A stretch of DNA of 13,567 nucleotides from positions 1 to 13,567 of the forward strand of contig JAADCW010000071.1 in NCBI GenBank assembly GCA_013154225.1, read 5' to 3'. The notes under the pieces were generated by a model. It saw only the letters and a program-made list of their open reading frames with translations, was not told where the DNA came from and searched no databases. Below, in pieces: positions 1 to 7,850 of the stretch. A program made the position numbers and the translations under genes. Position 1 is the stretch's first letter, and every line of letters begins with the position of its first letter. This DNA comes from Chloroflexota bacterium (GTDB taxonomy: Bacteria; Chloroflexota; Anaerolineae; Anaerolineales; DRMV01).

Positions 1-121
1 CGTACTCATCCCAGGGGTTGAGCACCAAAGGCGCATCGCCCCAGGTCACGTTCCCGGCATCGTCCACCTTGACGGTGGCCGCGGTGTCGGGCGTGACTTT
101 GACGAAAACCACGATCTTCAA
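1..121 (-). CDS. etfB: Electron transfer flavoprotein beta subunit, N-terminal part (cut by window edge)
   Basis: The 40 visible residues begin MKIVVFVKVTPDTAATVKVD and end LVLNPWDEY. This is the classic opening of EtfB: a first beta strand, K-x-x-P-D-T, and the N-P-x-D-E-Y turn at about residues 35-40. EtfB with EtfA forms the FAD- and AMP-containing heterodimer that takes electrons from acyl-CoA dehydrogenases and passes them to the quinone pool. The start codon is TTG, chosen because a strong ribosome site (GGAGGAGG, roughly 127-134) lies about 6 bases upstream and no ATG fits the family start. It lies 87 bp downstream of an acyl-CoA dehydrogenase on the same strand, its natural electron donor, which supports an operon. 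EtfA would be expected next, outside the window. The identity is fairly secure despite the truncation; the partial length is due only to the window edge. Confidence 0.86.
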   Translation of the reverse strand, partial: MKIVVFVKVTPDTAATVKVDDAGNVTWGDAPLVLNPWDEY

Positions 122-169
122 ATTACACCTCCTCCATCCAAAAGGGTTCAGTGCGAAAGGGAGTAGAAC

Positions 170-198
170 GAACCCGAAAGGCGCGGCCTTCCGGGTTC
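170..198 (-). other. Intercistronic hairpin between the acyl-CoA dehydrogenase gene and etfB
   Basis: The arms pair over 12 base pairs with a single A-C mismatch and a 3-base loop: 170-176 with 192-198, and 178-182 with 186-190. It lies 11 bases past the dehydrogenase stop and about 50 bases before the etfB start. No T-run follows on the minus strand, so a full intrinsic terminator is unlikely. It could stabilise the upstream message, mark a processing site or attenuate read-through. The pairing is seen; the role is inferred. Confidence 0.5.
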
Positions 199-208
199 TG
201 AGCATCAC

Positions 209-1411
209 TTATTGCCAGGTTTCAGGGTCGTAGGGCGGCAACTCCAGGCGGAGCGGCTTGTCCTTGCGGTAACCAAGGGCGTAATCTGCCTGGATGAGGG
301 TGTGAATCTCGCTGCTGCCCTCGTAAATCATCGCGCCGCGGCCGTTGCGCAGGTAGCGCTCCACATCGTATTCGTCGCTGAAGCCATAAGCGCCGTGGAT
401 TTGCACCGCGTCGCTGGCCGCGCGGAACGACGCTTCGGTCGCGAACCACTTGGCCATGGATGCCATCCGGGTGAAACGCTGACCCTGATTCATCAGCCAG
501 CCGGTTTCCAAATAGAGCAAGCGCGCCATTTCATAATCGCGTGCCATGTTGGCAATCTTTTGCTTGATAAGTTGGTGCTGTGCAATGGGCACGCCAAAGG
601 TCTCACGCTCGCGGGCATAGCGCACGCTGGCTTCCAGCGAAGCCCGAATGAGGCCGGTCGCGCCCGCGGCCACGGTGTAGCGCCCACGGTCAAACGCGCT
701 CATGGTGATCTTGAAGCCTTCGCCATCCTCACCCAGGCGGTTTTCCACCGGCACCTTCACATCCTGGAACGCAATCCACCCTGTGGAACCCGCGCGCACG
801 CCGAGTTTGCCTTTGATGTCGCCCCGCTTGATGCCGGGGGAATGCAGGTCAACGATGAAGGTCGAAAGCCCCTTGTGGGGTTTTTCGGCTTCAGGGTTGG
901 TGCGCACGGTCACAATGGCATAATCGGCCAAAGTAGCCAGGGAAATCCACATCTTTTCGCCGTTGAGGATGTAATAATCGCCCTCGCGGCGGCCGGTCAT
1001 TTGAATGTGGGCAAAATCCGAACCGTGACCGGGTTCGGTGAAAGCCCCACAACCGATTTTCTCACCCTTAGCCAAGGGCACCAAAAACTTCTCTTTTTGC
1101 TCTTCCGTGCCCCAGTGGTAGATGGTCTGGGCGCAAAGCCCCATGTGCACCGACATGACCACCCGCAGGGTGGAATCCGCGGCTTCCAACTCTTCACATA
1201 CCAGGCCTAACGAAATGTAATCCAGCCCTTGCCCCCCGTATTTAACCGGAACGCCCACGCCTAAAATTCCCAGTTCAGCCATGCGGGGAATAAGGGGCGC
1301 GGGCTCGTGCTTGCGGTCGTATTCTCGAATGACCGGTACAGCCTCTTTTTGGGCAAAATCTCGCACCATTTGCTGTACCATTTTGTGTTCTTGGGTAAGG
1401 GCAAAGTCCAT
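209..1411 (-). CDS. Acyl-CoA dehydrogenase
   Basis: A 400-residue flavoprotein of normal length for the family. It catalyses alpha,beta-desaturation of an acyl-CoA with FAD and hands electrons to ETF. The three-part family layout is visible: an N-terminal helical part (about 1-115), a middle beta domain opening with C-G-A-F-T-E-P-G-H-G-S-D-F near 121-133 and continuing to about 235, and a C-terminal helical domain with Y-A-R-E-R-E-T-F-G (265-273) and Q-I-H-G-A-Y-G-F (337-344). The catalytic base is probably Glu364 in M-I-Y-E-G-S-S-E-I, the position used by short-chain and branched-chain enzymes. The ATG at 1411 is preferred over one 16 codons upstream because GGAGG lies 5 bases before it and the protein then starts in the usual way. 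Substrate chain length cannot be read from sequence; glutaryl-CoA or branched-chain activity is possible. etfB follows in the same direction. Confidence 0.93.
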   Translation of the reverse strand: MDFALTQEHKMVQQMVRDFAQKEAVPVIREYDRKHEPAPLIPRMAELGILGVGVPVKYGGQGLDYISLGLVCEELEAADSTLRVVMSVHMGLCAQTIYHWGTEEQKEKFLVPLAKGEKIGCGAFTEPGHGSDFAHIQMTGRREGDYYILNGEKMWISLATLADYAIVTVRTNPEAEKPHKGLSTFIVDLHSPGIKRGDIKGKLGVRAGSTGWIAFQDVKVPVENRLGEDGEGFKITMSAFDRGRYTVAAGATGLIRASLEASVRYARERETFGVPIAQHQLIKQKIANMARDYEMARLLYLETGWLMNQGQRFTRMASMAKWFATEASFRAASDAVQIHGAYGFSDEYDVERYLRNGRGAMIYEGSSEIHTLIQADYALGYRKDKPLRLELPPYDPETWQ

Positions 1412-1457
1412 GCTGGCCTCCGGCAAAAGGTTGCAAAGGGATGGGAGAATCGGGCAC

Positions 1458-1488
1458 ATTATACCATGCAGCCCCCGCGAAGGAGCAA
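1458..1488 (-). promoter_or_regulatory. Likely sigma-A type promoter of the acyl-CoA dehydrogenase operon
   Basis: A perfect TATAAT (-10) reads on the minus strand at 1463-1458, about 47 bases upstream of the dehydrogenase ATG. A weak -35-like TTGCTC lies at 1488-1483 with a long 19-base spacer. Transcription would start near 1451, giving a leader of about 40 bases that contains the GGAGG site. The -10 box is strong; the -35 call is weak. Confidence 0.5.
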
Positions 1489-1548
1489 GTGTGAAACGTC
1501 ACCTTCCCTTGAACTTGCCCTCTTCCCCGACCTGCTTTGGGCAGGGTA

Positions 1549-1557
1549 TGCTACAAT
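1549..1557 (+). promoter_or_regulatory. Extended -10 promoter candidate for the lipoprotein gene
   Basis: The sequence TGCTACAAT matches the extended -10 form (TG-n-TAnAAT). It lies about 50 bases upstream of the lipoprotein ATG at 1608, so the leader would be about 43 bases. I see no good -35 at normal spacing, which is acceptable for extended -10 promoters. Together with the minus-strand promoter at 1458-1488 it makes a divergent promoter region. Confidence 0.4.
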
Positions 1558-1607
1558 ACGCTTACCTTACTCCCCCTGCGAAGTTTTAAAAATTTAAGGA
1601 GAATTGA

Positions 1608-2297
1608 ATGAACAAGCGTGTAATCACCACTGTGCTCCTGCTTTTAGCCTTGAGCGCGATTGCATGCACCTGCAGTCTGCCCGGGCTAAGCAATCTTCTT
1701 GGGGATAGTAACACCGATGCCGGCAAACCGCCTGCTGCAAACGCGCTCTTCTTTGACGACTTCTCCAACCCTGACAGCGGTTGGGATCATCGTAACGACG
1801 CCAGCGGCACCACCGATTACTACAACGGGCAATACCGTATTCTGGTCTTGGAATCCAACATTGACCTGTGGGCCAATCCCAACACGTCTTTCCCTGCAGA
1901 TGTGATCATTGAAGTGCAGGCCTACAAAAACGACGGCCCTGACGACAACGACTTTGGGGTCATGTGCCGCTATCAAGGCGTGGACAACTATGTTTTCTTC
2001 GTCATCAGCAGCGATGGCTACGCAGCCATTGGTAAAATGGAAGACGGCTCGCAAAACTTGCTCAACCCCGAAGGACAAATGGTGCCCGTGGATGCCTTGC
2101 CCACCGGCGAAGGCATCACCTACCAAATCCGTGCGGAATGCGTAGGCCCCAACCTGGCCTTGTTTGTCAATGGCAAGAAAATCATGGAAGCCCAAGACCC
2201 CGCGCCCGCCGCGGGCGACGTGGGCCTGATGGCCGGCACGTTCGACACGCCCGGCACCGACATCCTCTTCGACAACTTCACAGTGCTGGCGCCCTAA
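1608..2297 (+). CDS. Predicted lipoprotein with a concanavalin/laminin-G-like domain, function unknown
   Basis: A 229-residue protein with a lipoprotein signal: M-N-K-R, a hydrophobic stretch at about 5-18, and A-I-A-C with Cys20 as the probable lipidated residue. The box is slightly atypical because the -3 residue is Ala and not Leu. A low-complexity linker (about 22-45) leads into a beta-rich domain of about 180 residues opening with F-F-D-D-F-S-N-P-D-S-G-W and ending I-L-F-D-N-F-T-V. That D-D-F...G-W opening and D-N-F-x-V ending are common in jelly-roll domains of the LamG or DUF1080 sort, often carbohydrate-binding or structural. No catalytic motif is evident. The ribosome site AAGGAG is 7 bases before the ATG. 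The protein probably sits on the outer face of the cytoplasmic membrane. The fold call is moderate and the ligand is unknown. Confidence 0.8.
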   Translation: MNKRVITTVLLLLALSAIACTCSLPGLSNLLGDSNTDAGKPPAANALFFDDFSNPDSGWDHRNDASGTTDYYNGQYRILVLESNIDLWANPNTSFPADVIIEVQAYKNDGPDDNDFGVMCRYQGVDNYVFFVISSDGYAAIGKMEDGSQNLLNPEGQMVPVDALPTGEGITYQIRAECVGPNLALFVNGKKIMEAQDPAPAAGDVGLMAGTFDTPGTDILFDNFTVLAP

Positions 2298-2317
2298 CCA
2301 CCCTTTCGTCCCGCAAA

Positions 2318-2347
2318 AAGGGCGCGTGGCCTCGGTCACGCGCCCTT
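2318..2347 (+). terminator. Perfect 11-bp hairpin between the lipoprotein gene and pyrFE
   Basis: AAGGGCGCGTG (2318-2328) pairs exactly with CACGCGCCCTT (2337-2347) around an 8-base loop, 20 bases after the lipoprotein stop and 25 bases before the pyrFE start. A short A-run precedes it, but no T-run follows on the plus strand, so it is a weak terminator at best. It could also be a leader element for pyrFE. Structure seen, role inferred. Confidence 0.5.
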
Positions 2348-2372
2348 CGTATGTCACCCTACGGAGAGAGCC

Positions 2373-3815
2373 ATGTCCACCTTTTTCTCCCTGCTGGAAG
2401 CCCGCGCCCGCGAAGCCCACACCCTGCTCTGCGTAGGGCTTGACCCTCACCCGCAAGACCTGCCTCGCCCCACTGCCGACGCGGCCCGCGATTTTTGCCT
2501 GCGCCTCATCGAAGCCACCGCGGCCCATGCCCTGGCCTTCAAACCCAACGCGGCCTTTTTTGAAATCTACGGTGCCCCAGGCTGGCAAGCCCTGGAAGAC
2601 GTCATCGCGGCGGCGCACGCCCACCACGTGCCCGTTATTCTGGATGCCAAACGCGGGGACATTGCCTCCACGGCCCGCGCATACGCCCAGGCCGCGTTTC
2701 AGCGCCTCCAGGCCGACGCGCTCACCGTCAATCCCTACCTGGGGCACGACGCGGTGCTCCCTTTCCTGGAAGACCCAGCCAAGGGCGTCTTCCTGCTGGC
2801 AAAAACCTCCAACCCCGGCAGTGCCGATTTCCAAGATCTGCACATAGCCCCTGGCATCACCCTTTACGAACGGGTTGCCCAGCAGGCCCAAAAATGGAAC
2901 ACCGCCGACAACGTCGGGCTGGTGGTGGGAGCAACCCATCCCCAAGCCCTCCGCCGGGTGCGTCTGGCCGCGCCTTCGCTCTGGTTTCTCGCGCCCGGCG
3001 TGGGTGCGCAAGGCGGCGATCTGCAGGCCGCGTTGGAAGCCGGCCTGCGCCGCGACGGCCTGGGAATGCTGATTGCTGTTTCCCGAGGCATCAGCCGCGC
3101 GGATAACCCAGCCCAAGCCGCGCGCAACCTCAAAACACGCATTGCTGCTTTGGCCTGGCAAGAGACGCGCACCCACGCGGCAGAAATCGCGCCCACCCAA
3201 CCTCAGCGTGCAGCTGTGGCGCGCGCTTTGGTCACTTCCGGATGTGTACGATTTGGCACCTTTACCCTCAAATCGGGCTTGCAGTCGCCCATTTACATTG
3301 ACTTGCGGCGGCTGGCCTCCTTCCCCCAACTGCTGGCCGATGTAGCCACACTGTACGCCGACCTCTTACGCCCTCTGGCCTTCGACTATCTGGCCGCGCT
3401 GCCTTACGCAGCCCTGCCCATCGGCACCGCGGTGGCGCTGCAAACCGGCTTTCCCCTCATCTACCCCCGCAAAGAAACCAAAGCCTATGGCACGCGCGCC
3501 GCGGTGGAAGGGGTTTTCCAGGCCGGGAAAACCGCGGTGATTCTGGACGATTTGGCCACCACCGGCGGGAGCAAACTGGAAGCCGCGGAAAAATTGGCCG
3601 CGGCGGGGCTCAAAACGCGCGATGTGGTGGTGCTCATTGACCGACAATCTGGTGCGCGGGAAGATTTGGCCGCCCACGGCCTGCGCCTGCACGCGGTGTT
3701 TACCCTCAGTGAACTGCTCGACTTTTGGCGCCAGGCCCATCTGATTACGCCCGAAGACGCGGCCCGCGTGCGCGCATTCTTGCACACAACCCAGCCCAAC
3801 CAGCCCGGGGAATAA
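2373..3815 (+). CDS. pyrFE: Bifunctional UMP synthase: orotidine-5'-phosphate decarboxylase fused to orotate phosphoribosyltransferase
   Basis: A 480-residue cytoplasmic enzyme covering the last two steps of de novo pyrimidine synthesis: orotate plus PRPP to OMP, then OMP to UMP. Residues 1 to about 265 are a type-2 OMP decarboxylase with F-K-P-N-A-A-F-F-E (56-64), the catalytic D-A-K-R-G-D-I (91-97, Lys93) and the phosphate-binding S-R-G-I-S-R (237-242). Residues about 275-460 are orotate phosphoribosyltransferase with the flexible-loop P-R-K-E-T-K-A-Y-G (365-373) and the PRPP loop I-L-D-D-L-A-T-T-G-G (390-399). All key residues of both halves are present, so both activities are expected. 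The order is reversed compared with animal and plant UMP synthase (transferase first), but the same order is known in kinetoplastids and some bacteria. GGAGAGAG lies a few bases upstream of the ATG. No other pyr gene is visible nearby. Confidence 0.95.
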   Translation: MSTFFSLLEARAREAHTLLCVGLDPHPQDLPRPTADAARDFCLRLIEATAAHALAFKPNAAFFEIYGAPGWQALEDVIAAAHAHHVPVILDAKRGDIASTARAYAQAAFQRLQADALTVNPYLGHDAVLPFLEDPAKGVFLLAKTSNPGSADFQDLHIAPGITLYERVAQQAQKWNTADNVGLVVGATHPQALRRVRLAAPSLWFLAPGVGAQGGDLQAALEAGLRRDGLGMLIAVSRGISRADNPAQAARNLKTRIAALAWQETRTHAAEIAPTQPQRAAVARALVTSGCVRFGTFTLKSGLQSPIYIDLRRLASFPQLLADVATLYADLLRPLAFDYLAALPYAALPIGTAVALQTGFPLIYPRKETKAYGTRAAVEGVFQAGKTAVILDDLATTGGSKLEAAEKLAAAGLKTRDVVVLIDRQSGAREDLAAHGLRLHAVFTLSELLDFWRQAHLITPEDAARVRAFLHTTQPNQPGE

Positions 3816-3845
3816 CGCCTCCAACCCCGACCAAAACCGCCAAAC

Positions 3846-4406
3846 TCAGGCGTCTTGGTTCCCCTTTGGCCAGGACAAAGCAAGCAAGGCCAAAATTTCC
3901 GGCGGGATGGCATCTTCCTGAGGCACGGCGCGGTAGGGCTGGGCGCCGCGCTCCCGCAGAGCACGCCAAAGCCAACGGCGCTCTTCGCCATCCACCACCA
4001 AATCGTGCAGGGTTTGCGCGGCCAGCAGACGCTCGCCTGTGGTGTACAGGAAGGTGACCCGCTTCCATCGGCCGGCTTTGATGGGGCGCGGCAAGCGTTG
4101 CAACGGTCCCAGTTGGATTTTGTAGTAGGTTTCGTGGGCCCGAGGGTGGTTGGGCTCATCGCGAAAAAGCGCCGCGCGGGTGGTGAGTTCGTGGCCTTCC
4201 ACCGGAGCAATCCACTCGATTTGCCATTTGTGGCCTTCCCCAAAAGCGGCTGGCTGATAAAACGCCAGCCAGTCCACGGCCACCACTTTGGGCGCGGTGG
4301 CCAGGGGAATGCGATACCATCCCAACACCCGGGCAATTTCCAAATCGCGCGGATGCGGCAAAAAGGCCACCAGCACCAAATCGGTTGGATGCGGCAACGC
4401 GGTCAT
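3846..4406 (-). CDS. Conserved hypothetical protein of the GWYRIP type, downstream of the SNF2 helicase
   Basis: A 186-residue soluble protein with no signal peptide or membrane segment. Visible blocks are P-H-P-R-D-L-E-I-A-R (17-26), G-W-Y-R-I-P (29-34), W-L-A-F-Y-Q-P-A-A-F-G-E (46-57), H-P-R-A (87-90), Y-Y-K-I-Q-L-G-P-L (94-102) and W-K-R-V-T-F-L-Y-T-T (114-123). From memory, similar GWYRIP proteins occur in cyanobacteria and Chloroflexota, some joined to or near DUF559-type nuclease domains. The end of this protein (W-L-W-R-A-L-R-E-R-G, 145-154) then turns into an unrelated tail, and no nuclease motif is visible. It starts only 11 bp after the SNF2 stop, and its G-rich ribosome site touches that stop codon, so co-translation is likely. 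The function is unknown. It may assist the helicase, but that is inference from position only. Confidence 0.82.
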   Translation of the reverse strand: MTALPHPTDLVLVAFLPHPRDLEIARVLGWYRIPLATAPKVVAVDWLAFYQPAAFGEGHKWQIEWIAPVEGHELTTRAALFRDEPNHPRAHETYYKIQLGPLQRLPRPIKAGRWKRVTFLYTTGERLLAAQTLHDLVVDGEERRWLWRALRERGAQPYRAVPQEDAIPPEILALLALSWPKGNQDA

Positions 4407-4417
4407 CGCAACACCCC

Positions 4418-7400
4418 CTAACTAAACAAAATTTCAATATCCTCCGCTGTCAGTTCTTTCAAAAAGCCGCTTTCGGTGGTGATGAGTTTTTCCACCAAGG
4501 CTTTTTTCTGCTCTTGCAGTTGCAAAATTTTCTCTTCCACGCTTTCGCGGGTAATGAGCTTGAAAATGAAAACGGGTTTGTCTTGCCCAATGCGGTGGGT
4601 GCGGTCAGAAGCCTGACGCTCCACCGCGGGGTTCCACCAGGGATCAATGTGAATCACATAATCGGCCGCGGTCAGATTGAGCCCTAAACCACCGGCTTTG
4701 AGGCTGATGAGGAAGAAGGGCACTGTGGGGTCTTCTTGGAAGCGGTCCACCTGGGTTTGGCGGTCGCGGGTGCTGCCATCCAAATACGCGTAAGGGATGC
4801 CGCGCGCTTCGAGTTCGGACCGCACGATTTTGAGCACTTCCACAAACTGCGAAAATACCAGCGCCTTGTGCCCTTCACTGCGCAGGGTTTCCAGGGTGTC
4901 GAGCAGCACTTCCATTTTGCCCGATTCCCCACGGAAATCAGGGTCCACCAGTTTGGGGTGAATGCTGGCCTGCCGCAGCCGTAGCAAGCCTTCCAAAATC
5001 TTCATGCGGCTCTTGTTCAAGCCTTCGGTTTCCAGCAGGCCCAACAGTTGATCGCGGTAATAATCCCGCAGTTTGAGGTAAAAACGCCGCTGGGCAGGCT
5101 CCATAGGGCAGTAGATGACCCGTTCAGTGCGGGGCGGCAATTCAGGGGCAACTTGCTCCTTCGTGCGCCGCAGAATGAAGGGATAAACCAACCGCCGCAG
5201 GGTTTCTGCCATCCGCTCATCCTGGCCTTTTTCAATGGGTTTGACAAATTCCTCTTTGAAGTAATCCAAACTTCCCAACAGGCCCGGCATCACAAAGGCA
5301 AACTGTGCCCAAAGTTCAAACGTGTTGTTTTCTACGGGGGTGCCGGTCATGGCCAGGCGATGATCGCTTTTGAGGCGGCGGGCAGCACGGGCGGTTTTTG
5401 CCAGGGGGTTTTTGATGGCCTGCGATTCATCCAGCACAACGTAGTGGAACGGGTAAGCGCGCAGTTTCTCGTTGTCCACCCGCATCACGCCGTAAGTGGT
5501 CAGCACCAGGTCGTAATCGGCAAACGTCGCGGTATCGGGGCGCTGAGGGCCGAAATAGGTCAGCACCTTGAGGCCGGGAGTAAATTTTTCCACCTCTCTC
5601 TGCCAGTTGACCAACAGCGACCGCGGCACCACAATGAGGTCGGGAGCCTGCGCGTGGCCGTTTTCCCGCAGTGAAAGCAAAAACGCCAACACCTGCACGG
5701 TTTTCCCCAAGCCCATATCGTCGGCCAAAATGCCGCCAAAGCCATAATCGTGCAAAAAATGCAGCCAATGATAGCCCGCGACCTGATAAGGTCGCAATTC
5801 GCCCCGCAGGCCGCGCGGCAAGGGGCGCTCGGCAATGCCGCGAAAATCCTTGAGCCGCGCCACCCGTTCTCGGAAGGCCGCATCGGCCTGGGCCTGCTCG
5901 GCTTCCTCAGCCAACGCCTCCAGCATGGTGGCGTGGAAATCCGCAAAGCGCAGGGTGTTGGTTTCGTCGTGGGTTTCCGCGGCCAGGCCAAACAAACGCT
6001 TGTAGCGCATCAGCCATTCTTCGGGCAAACGGCCAATGGAGCCGTCGGCCAGTTTGACATAGCGCCGCTTTTTGCGAAGGGCACGCTTGATTTCAGCCAA
6101 AGGGACTGCCTGATCGCCAAACTTGACCACCGCCTGGACGTCGAACCAATCAATGCCCGAAGTAATGTTCACCGAAAGGGTAGGCCGATGACGGTTGACC
6201 CGCACTTTTTTGAGTTTCTCTTCACCAAAAATCTCGAAGCCTGCCTCAGCCAGTTTGGGCACCCGATCCAATAAAAAATCCACCGGCGAAACGCGCGCCC
6301 TCAACAGCAAAAGTTCAGGCGATTGGCGAGGTCCCCGCTTCAAGCCATACTTGGATGTAGTGGCCTCACGATACCAGGCCTCCTCGGCCTTGAGATCGCG
6401 ATGGAGCACGATGAACTTCCAGGGGTTTTGCGGGTCTTCCAAAATCTCGGTGGCCTGGGCTTGGGGCGCGTAGGGCACTTCGTAATCACCATAGGCAAAG
6501 CGCAATTGTGCCGCCAACATACCCCGTGAAGTCTCTTCCAAATACAGCCGCGGGCGCGGGGCCAAGCCTTCCACGTGCTCATACTGCACCACGCCGCCGT
6601 CCAACGGCCGCCCCCATTTTTGCAGCAAACGGGGCAAATAGCGGTCGCGGAATTCCTCCTCATCCTCTTGGGGAATGTGCAGAGGCGCTTCCAGCGCGGC
6701 CAGCCACGCTCGCGAGGCTGGCGCGGGCAGGCGGGCCAAAATTCTGTCGTTGATCAAAAGCCACGTGGGGTTCGAGGTGATGACCTCCGCGGCCTGGATG
6801 GCAAGGGTTTGTTCGCCCACCCGAAGATACGCCCGTAAAAGCAAGCCGTCTTCCCGCCGGGTAAGGGAAAGTCCAGGCTCCACGTCTTGGGTAATCAACT
6901 GCAAGGGCGTTTCCAGGGTATCCAAAAAACGATAGAGGGGCGCTTGCCATGCGGCCAACAAGGCCAACAATTCGGCCAATTGCTCATCGGAACGGTAATA
7001 CCCCCGCCGCATGGTCTCGGTCAGCCAGCGGGCAATATGCAGGCTTTCGGAAGGCAAATTGATGGCCCGCGAACCCACTGGGGGTTTGCGGCGGTGGAAT
7101 AAGCGCCGCAGTTCCCAGGCGTGCTCGCTAATCCACGCCCGCCAGGCTTCGGGCGTTTGCGGCAAGGGCGCGTCTTCGGGCAGCAGGTTGGCCTTGCGCA
7201 ACCGCCGTAGCGATACCCAAAACGGCACTACATCCCATCCACTGCCGCGGGCTTCAGGCCCATGCCCATAACGCCCATAGCCATACGAAGCACGCAGCAA
7301 ATCCATATCCGGATCCGGGCTTTCGTCCAAAACGAAAATCAGCAAATATTCTTCCTGCCCGGCAGCGGAAGAGGCCCGCGGCGCGTCGGAAAGTTTGAGG

Positions 7401-7735
7401 ATTTCCTGCACTTTCCAGCGCCAGGGGGCTTGCATTTGTACGGTTTCATCCTGGGCAAGGGTTTCGCGCAAAACCAAAGCCGCGGCCACACAGTGTTTGC
7501 AAAAATCCCCTCGGCGTCCCACAGGGCACGTGCAATCGTAAATCAATTCGTCTTCAAATTGCTCTAAATAAACCGAATAGAAGTCGGTGCCTTCCACAAC
7601 AAAGCGCGCTTCGCCTTGCCCGATTTGGACAACTTCCACACGCCCTTGTTGTGCATACAGTTTCCCCCGATAGAAAGTGCGTTCCCCTGCCTGCCGTACC
7701 AGCGCCCTATCCGAAAGCAGTCGCAAATTCCACAT
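4418..7735 (-). CDS. SNF2-family DNA helicase/translocase with N-terminal SWIM zinc finger
   Basis: A 1105-residue protein with complete ATPase motifs. Near the N-terminus a SWIM zinc finger is visible (Cys68-x-Cys70, Cys79-x-His81). A long middle part (about 100-640) without clear motifs resembles the accessory region of bacterial SWIM-SNF2 proteins. The SNF2 ATPase starts at about 644: R-P-Y-Q (648-651), Walker A D-D-M-G-L-G-K-T (672-679), the Walker B-type D-E-S-Q (769-772) and M-T-G-T-P (796-800). The helicase C lobe follows, with V-F-S-Q-F (960-964), Y-L-D-G-S-T (984-989), L-K-A-G-G-L-G-L-N-L (1012-1021) and Q-A-S-D-R-T-H-R-I-G-Q (1041-1051). Such proteins translocate on double-stranded DNA and remodel bound proteins or polymerase; some members belong to defence or repair loci. 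The ribosome site is weak (AGGGA). A 186-residue unknown follows 11 bp downstream. The motifs make the class certain; the biological role is open. Confidence 0.94.
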   Translation of the reverse strand: MWNLRLLSDRALVRQAGERTFYRGKLYAQQGRVEVVQIGQGEARFVVEGTDFYSVYLEQFEDELIYDCTCPVGRRGDFCKHCVAAALVLRETLAQDETVQMQAPWRWKVQEILKLSDAPRASSAAGQEEYLLIFVLDESPDPDMDLLRASYGYGRYGHGPEARGSGWDVVPFWVSLRRLRKANLLPEDAPLPQTPEAWRAWISEHAWELRRLFHRRKPPVGSRAINLPSESLHIARWLTETMRRGYYRSDEQLAELLALLAAWQAPLYRFLDTLETPLQLITQDVEPGLSLTRREDGLLLRAYLRVGEQTLAIQAAEVITSNPTWLLINDRILARLPAPASRAWLAALEAPLHIPQEDEEEFRDRYLPRLLQKWGRPLDGGVVQYEHVEGLAPRPRLYLEETSRGMLAAQLRFAYGDYEVPYAPQAQATEILEDPQNPWKFIVLHRDLKAEEAWYREATTSKYGLKRGPRQSPELLLLRARVSPVDFLLDRVPKLAEAGFEIFGEEKLKKVRVNRHRPTLSVNITSGIDWFDVQAVVKFGDQAVPLAEIKRALRKKRRYVKLADGSIGRLPEEWLMRYKRLFGLAAETHDETNTLRFADFHATMLEALAEEAEQAQADAAFRERVARLKDFRGIAERPLPRGLRGELRPYQVAGYHWLHFLHDYGFGGILADDMGLGKTVQVLAFLLSLRENGHAQAPDLIVVPRSLLVNWQREVEKFTPGLKVLTYFGPQRPDTATFADYDLVLTTYGVMRVDNEKLRAYPFHYVVLDESQAIKNPLAKTARAARRLKSDHRLAMTGTPVENNTFELWAQFAFVMPGLLGSLDYFKEEFVKPIEKGQDERMAETLRRLVYPFILRRTKEQVAPELPPRTERVIYCPMEPAQRRFYLKLRDYYRDQLLGLLETEGLNKSRMKILEGLLRLRQASIHPKLVDPDFRGESGKMEVLLDTLETLRSEGHKALVFSQFVEVLKIVRSELEARGIPYAYLDGSTRDRQTQVDRFQEDPTVPFFLISLKAGGLGLNLTAADYVIHIDPWWNPAVERQASDRTHRIGQDKPVFIFKLITRESVEEKILQLQEQKKALVEKLITTESGFLKELTAEDIEILFS

Positions 7736-7786
7736 GCCGCGTCCCTTGCAAAATGCTGTTTGCTGTTACCCCTTGCCCATGACTTG

Positions 7787-7832
7787 AACACCCCTCTCCA
7801 GCCCAGCGGGCGCCAAGCCGGAGAGGGGTGTT
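7787..7832 (-). terminator. Long hairpin of the CCCCTCTCC type after the PLP-enzyme gene
   Basis: Thirteen bases (7787-7799) pair perfectly with 7820-7832 around a 20-base loop, 18 bases after the PLP-enzyme stop. The arm AACACCCCTCTCC resembles the arms of the hairpins at 13360-13388 and 13545-13567, so it belongs to a dispersed family. No T-run follows on the minus strand. It is probably a terminator or 3' stabiliser built from a repeat element. Confidence 0.55.
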
Positions 7833-7850
7833 TGCGGTCACGAAGGCTTT

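Noticed and set aside
212..1210. A 332-codon plus-strand frame opposite the acyl-CoA dehydrogenase
   Set aside because: Shadow of a clear dehydrogenase; no ribosome site and no coherent protein features.
1686..3329. A 547-codon open frame on the minus strand opposite the lipoprotein gene and pyrFE
   Set aside because: It is antisense to two well-supported genes, has no ribosome site or recognisable motif, and its Gly/Arg/Val-rich composition is the reverse-complement shadow of GC-rich codons.
3815..3853. A 6-bp inverted repeat (ACGCCT/AGGCGT) between the convergent pyrFE and GWYRIP genes
   Set aside because: The loop is 27 bases, the stem is short, and there is no T-run; not distinguishable from chance.
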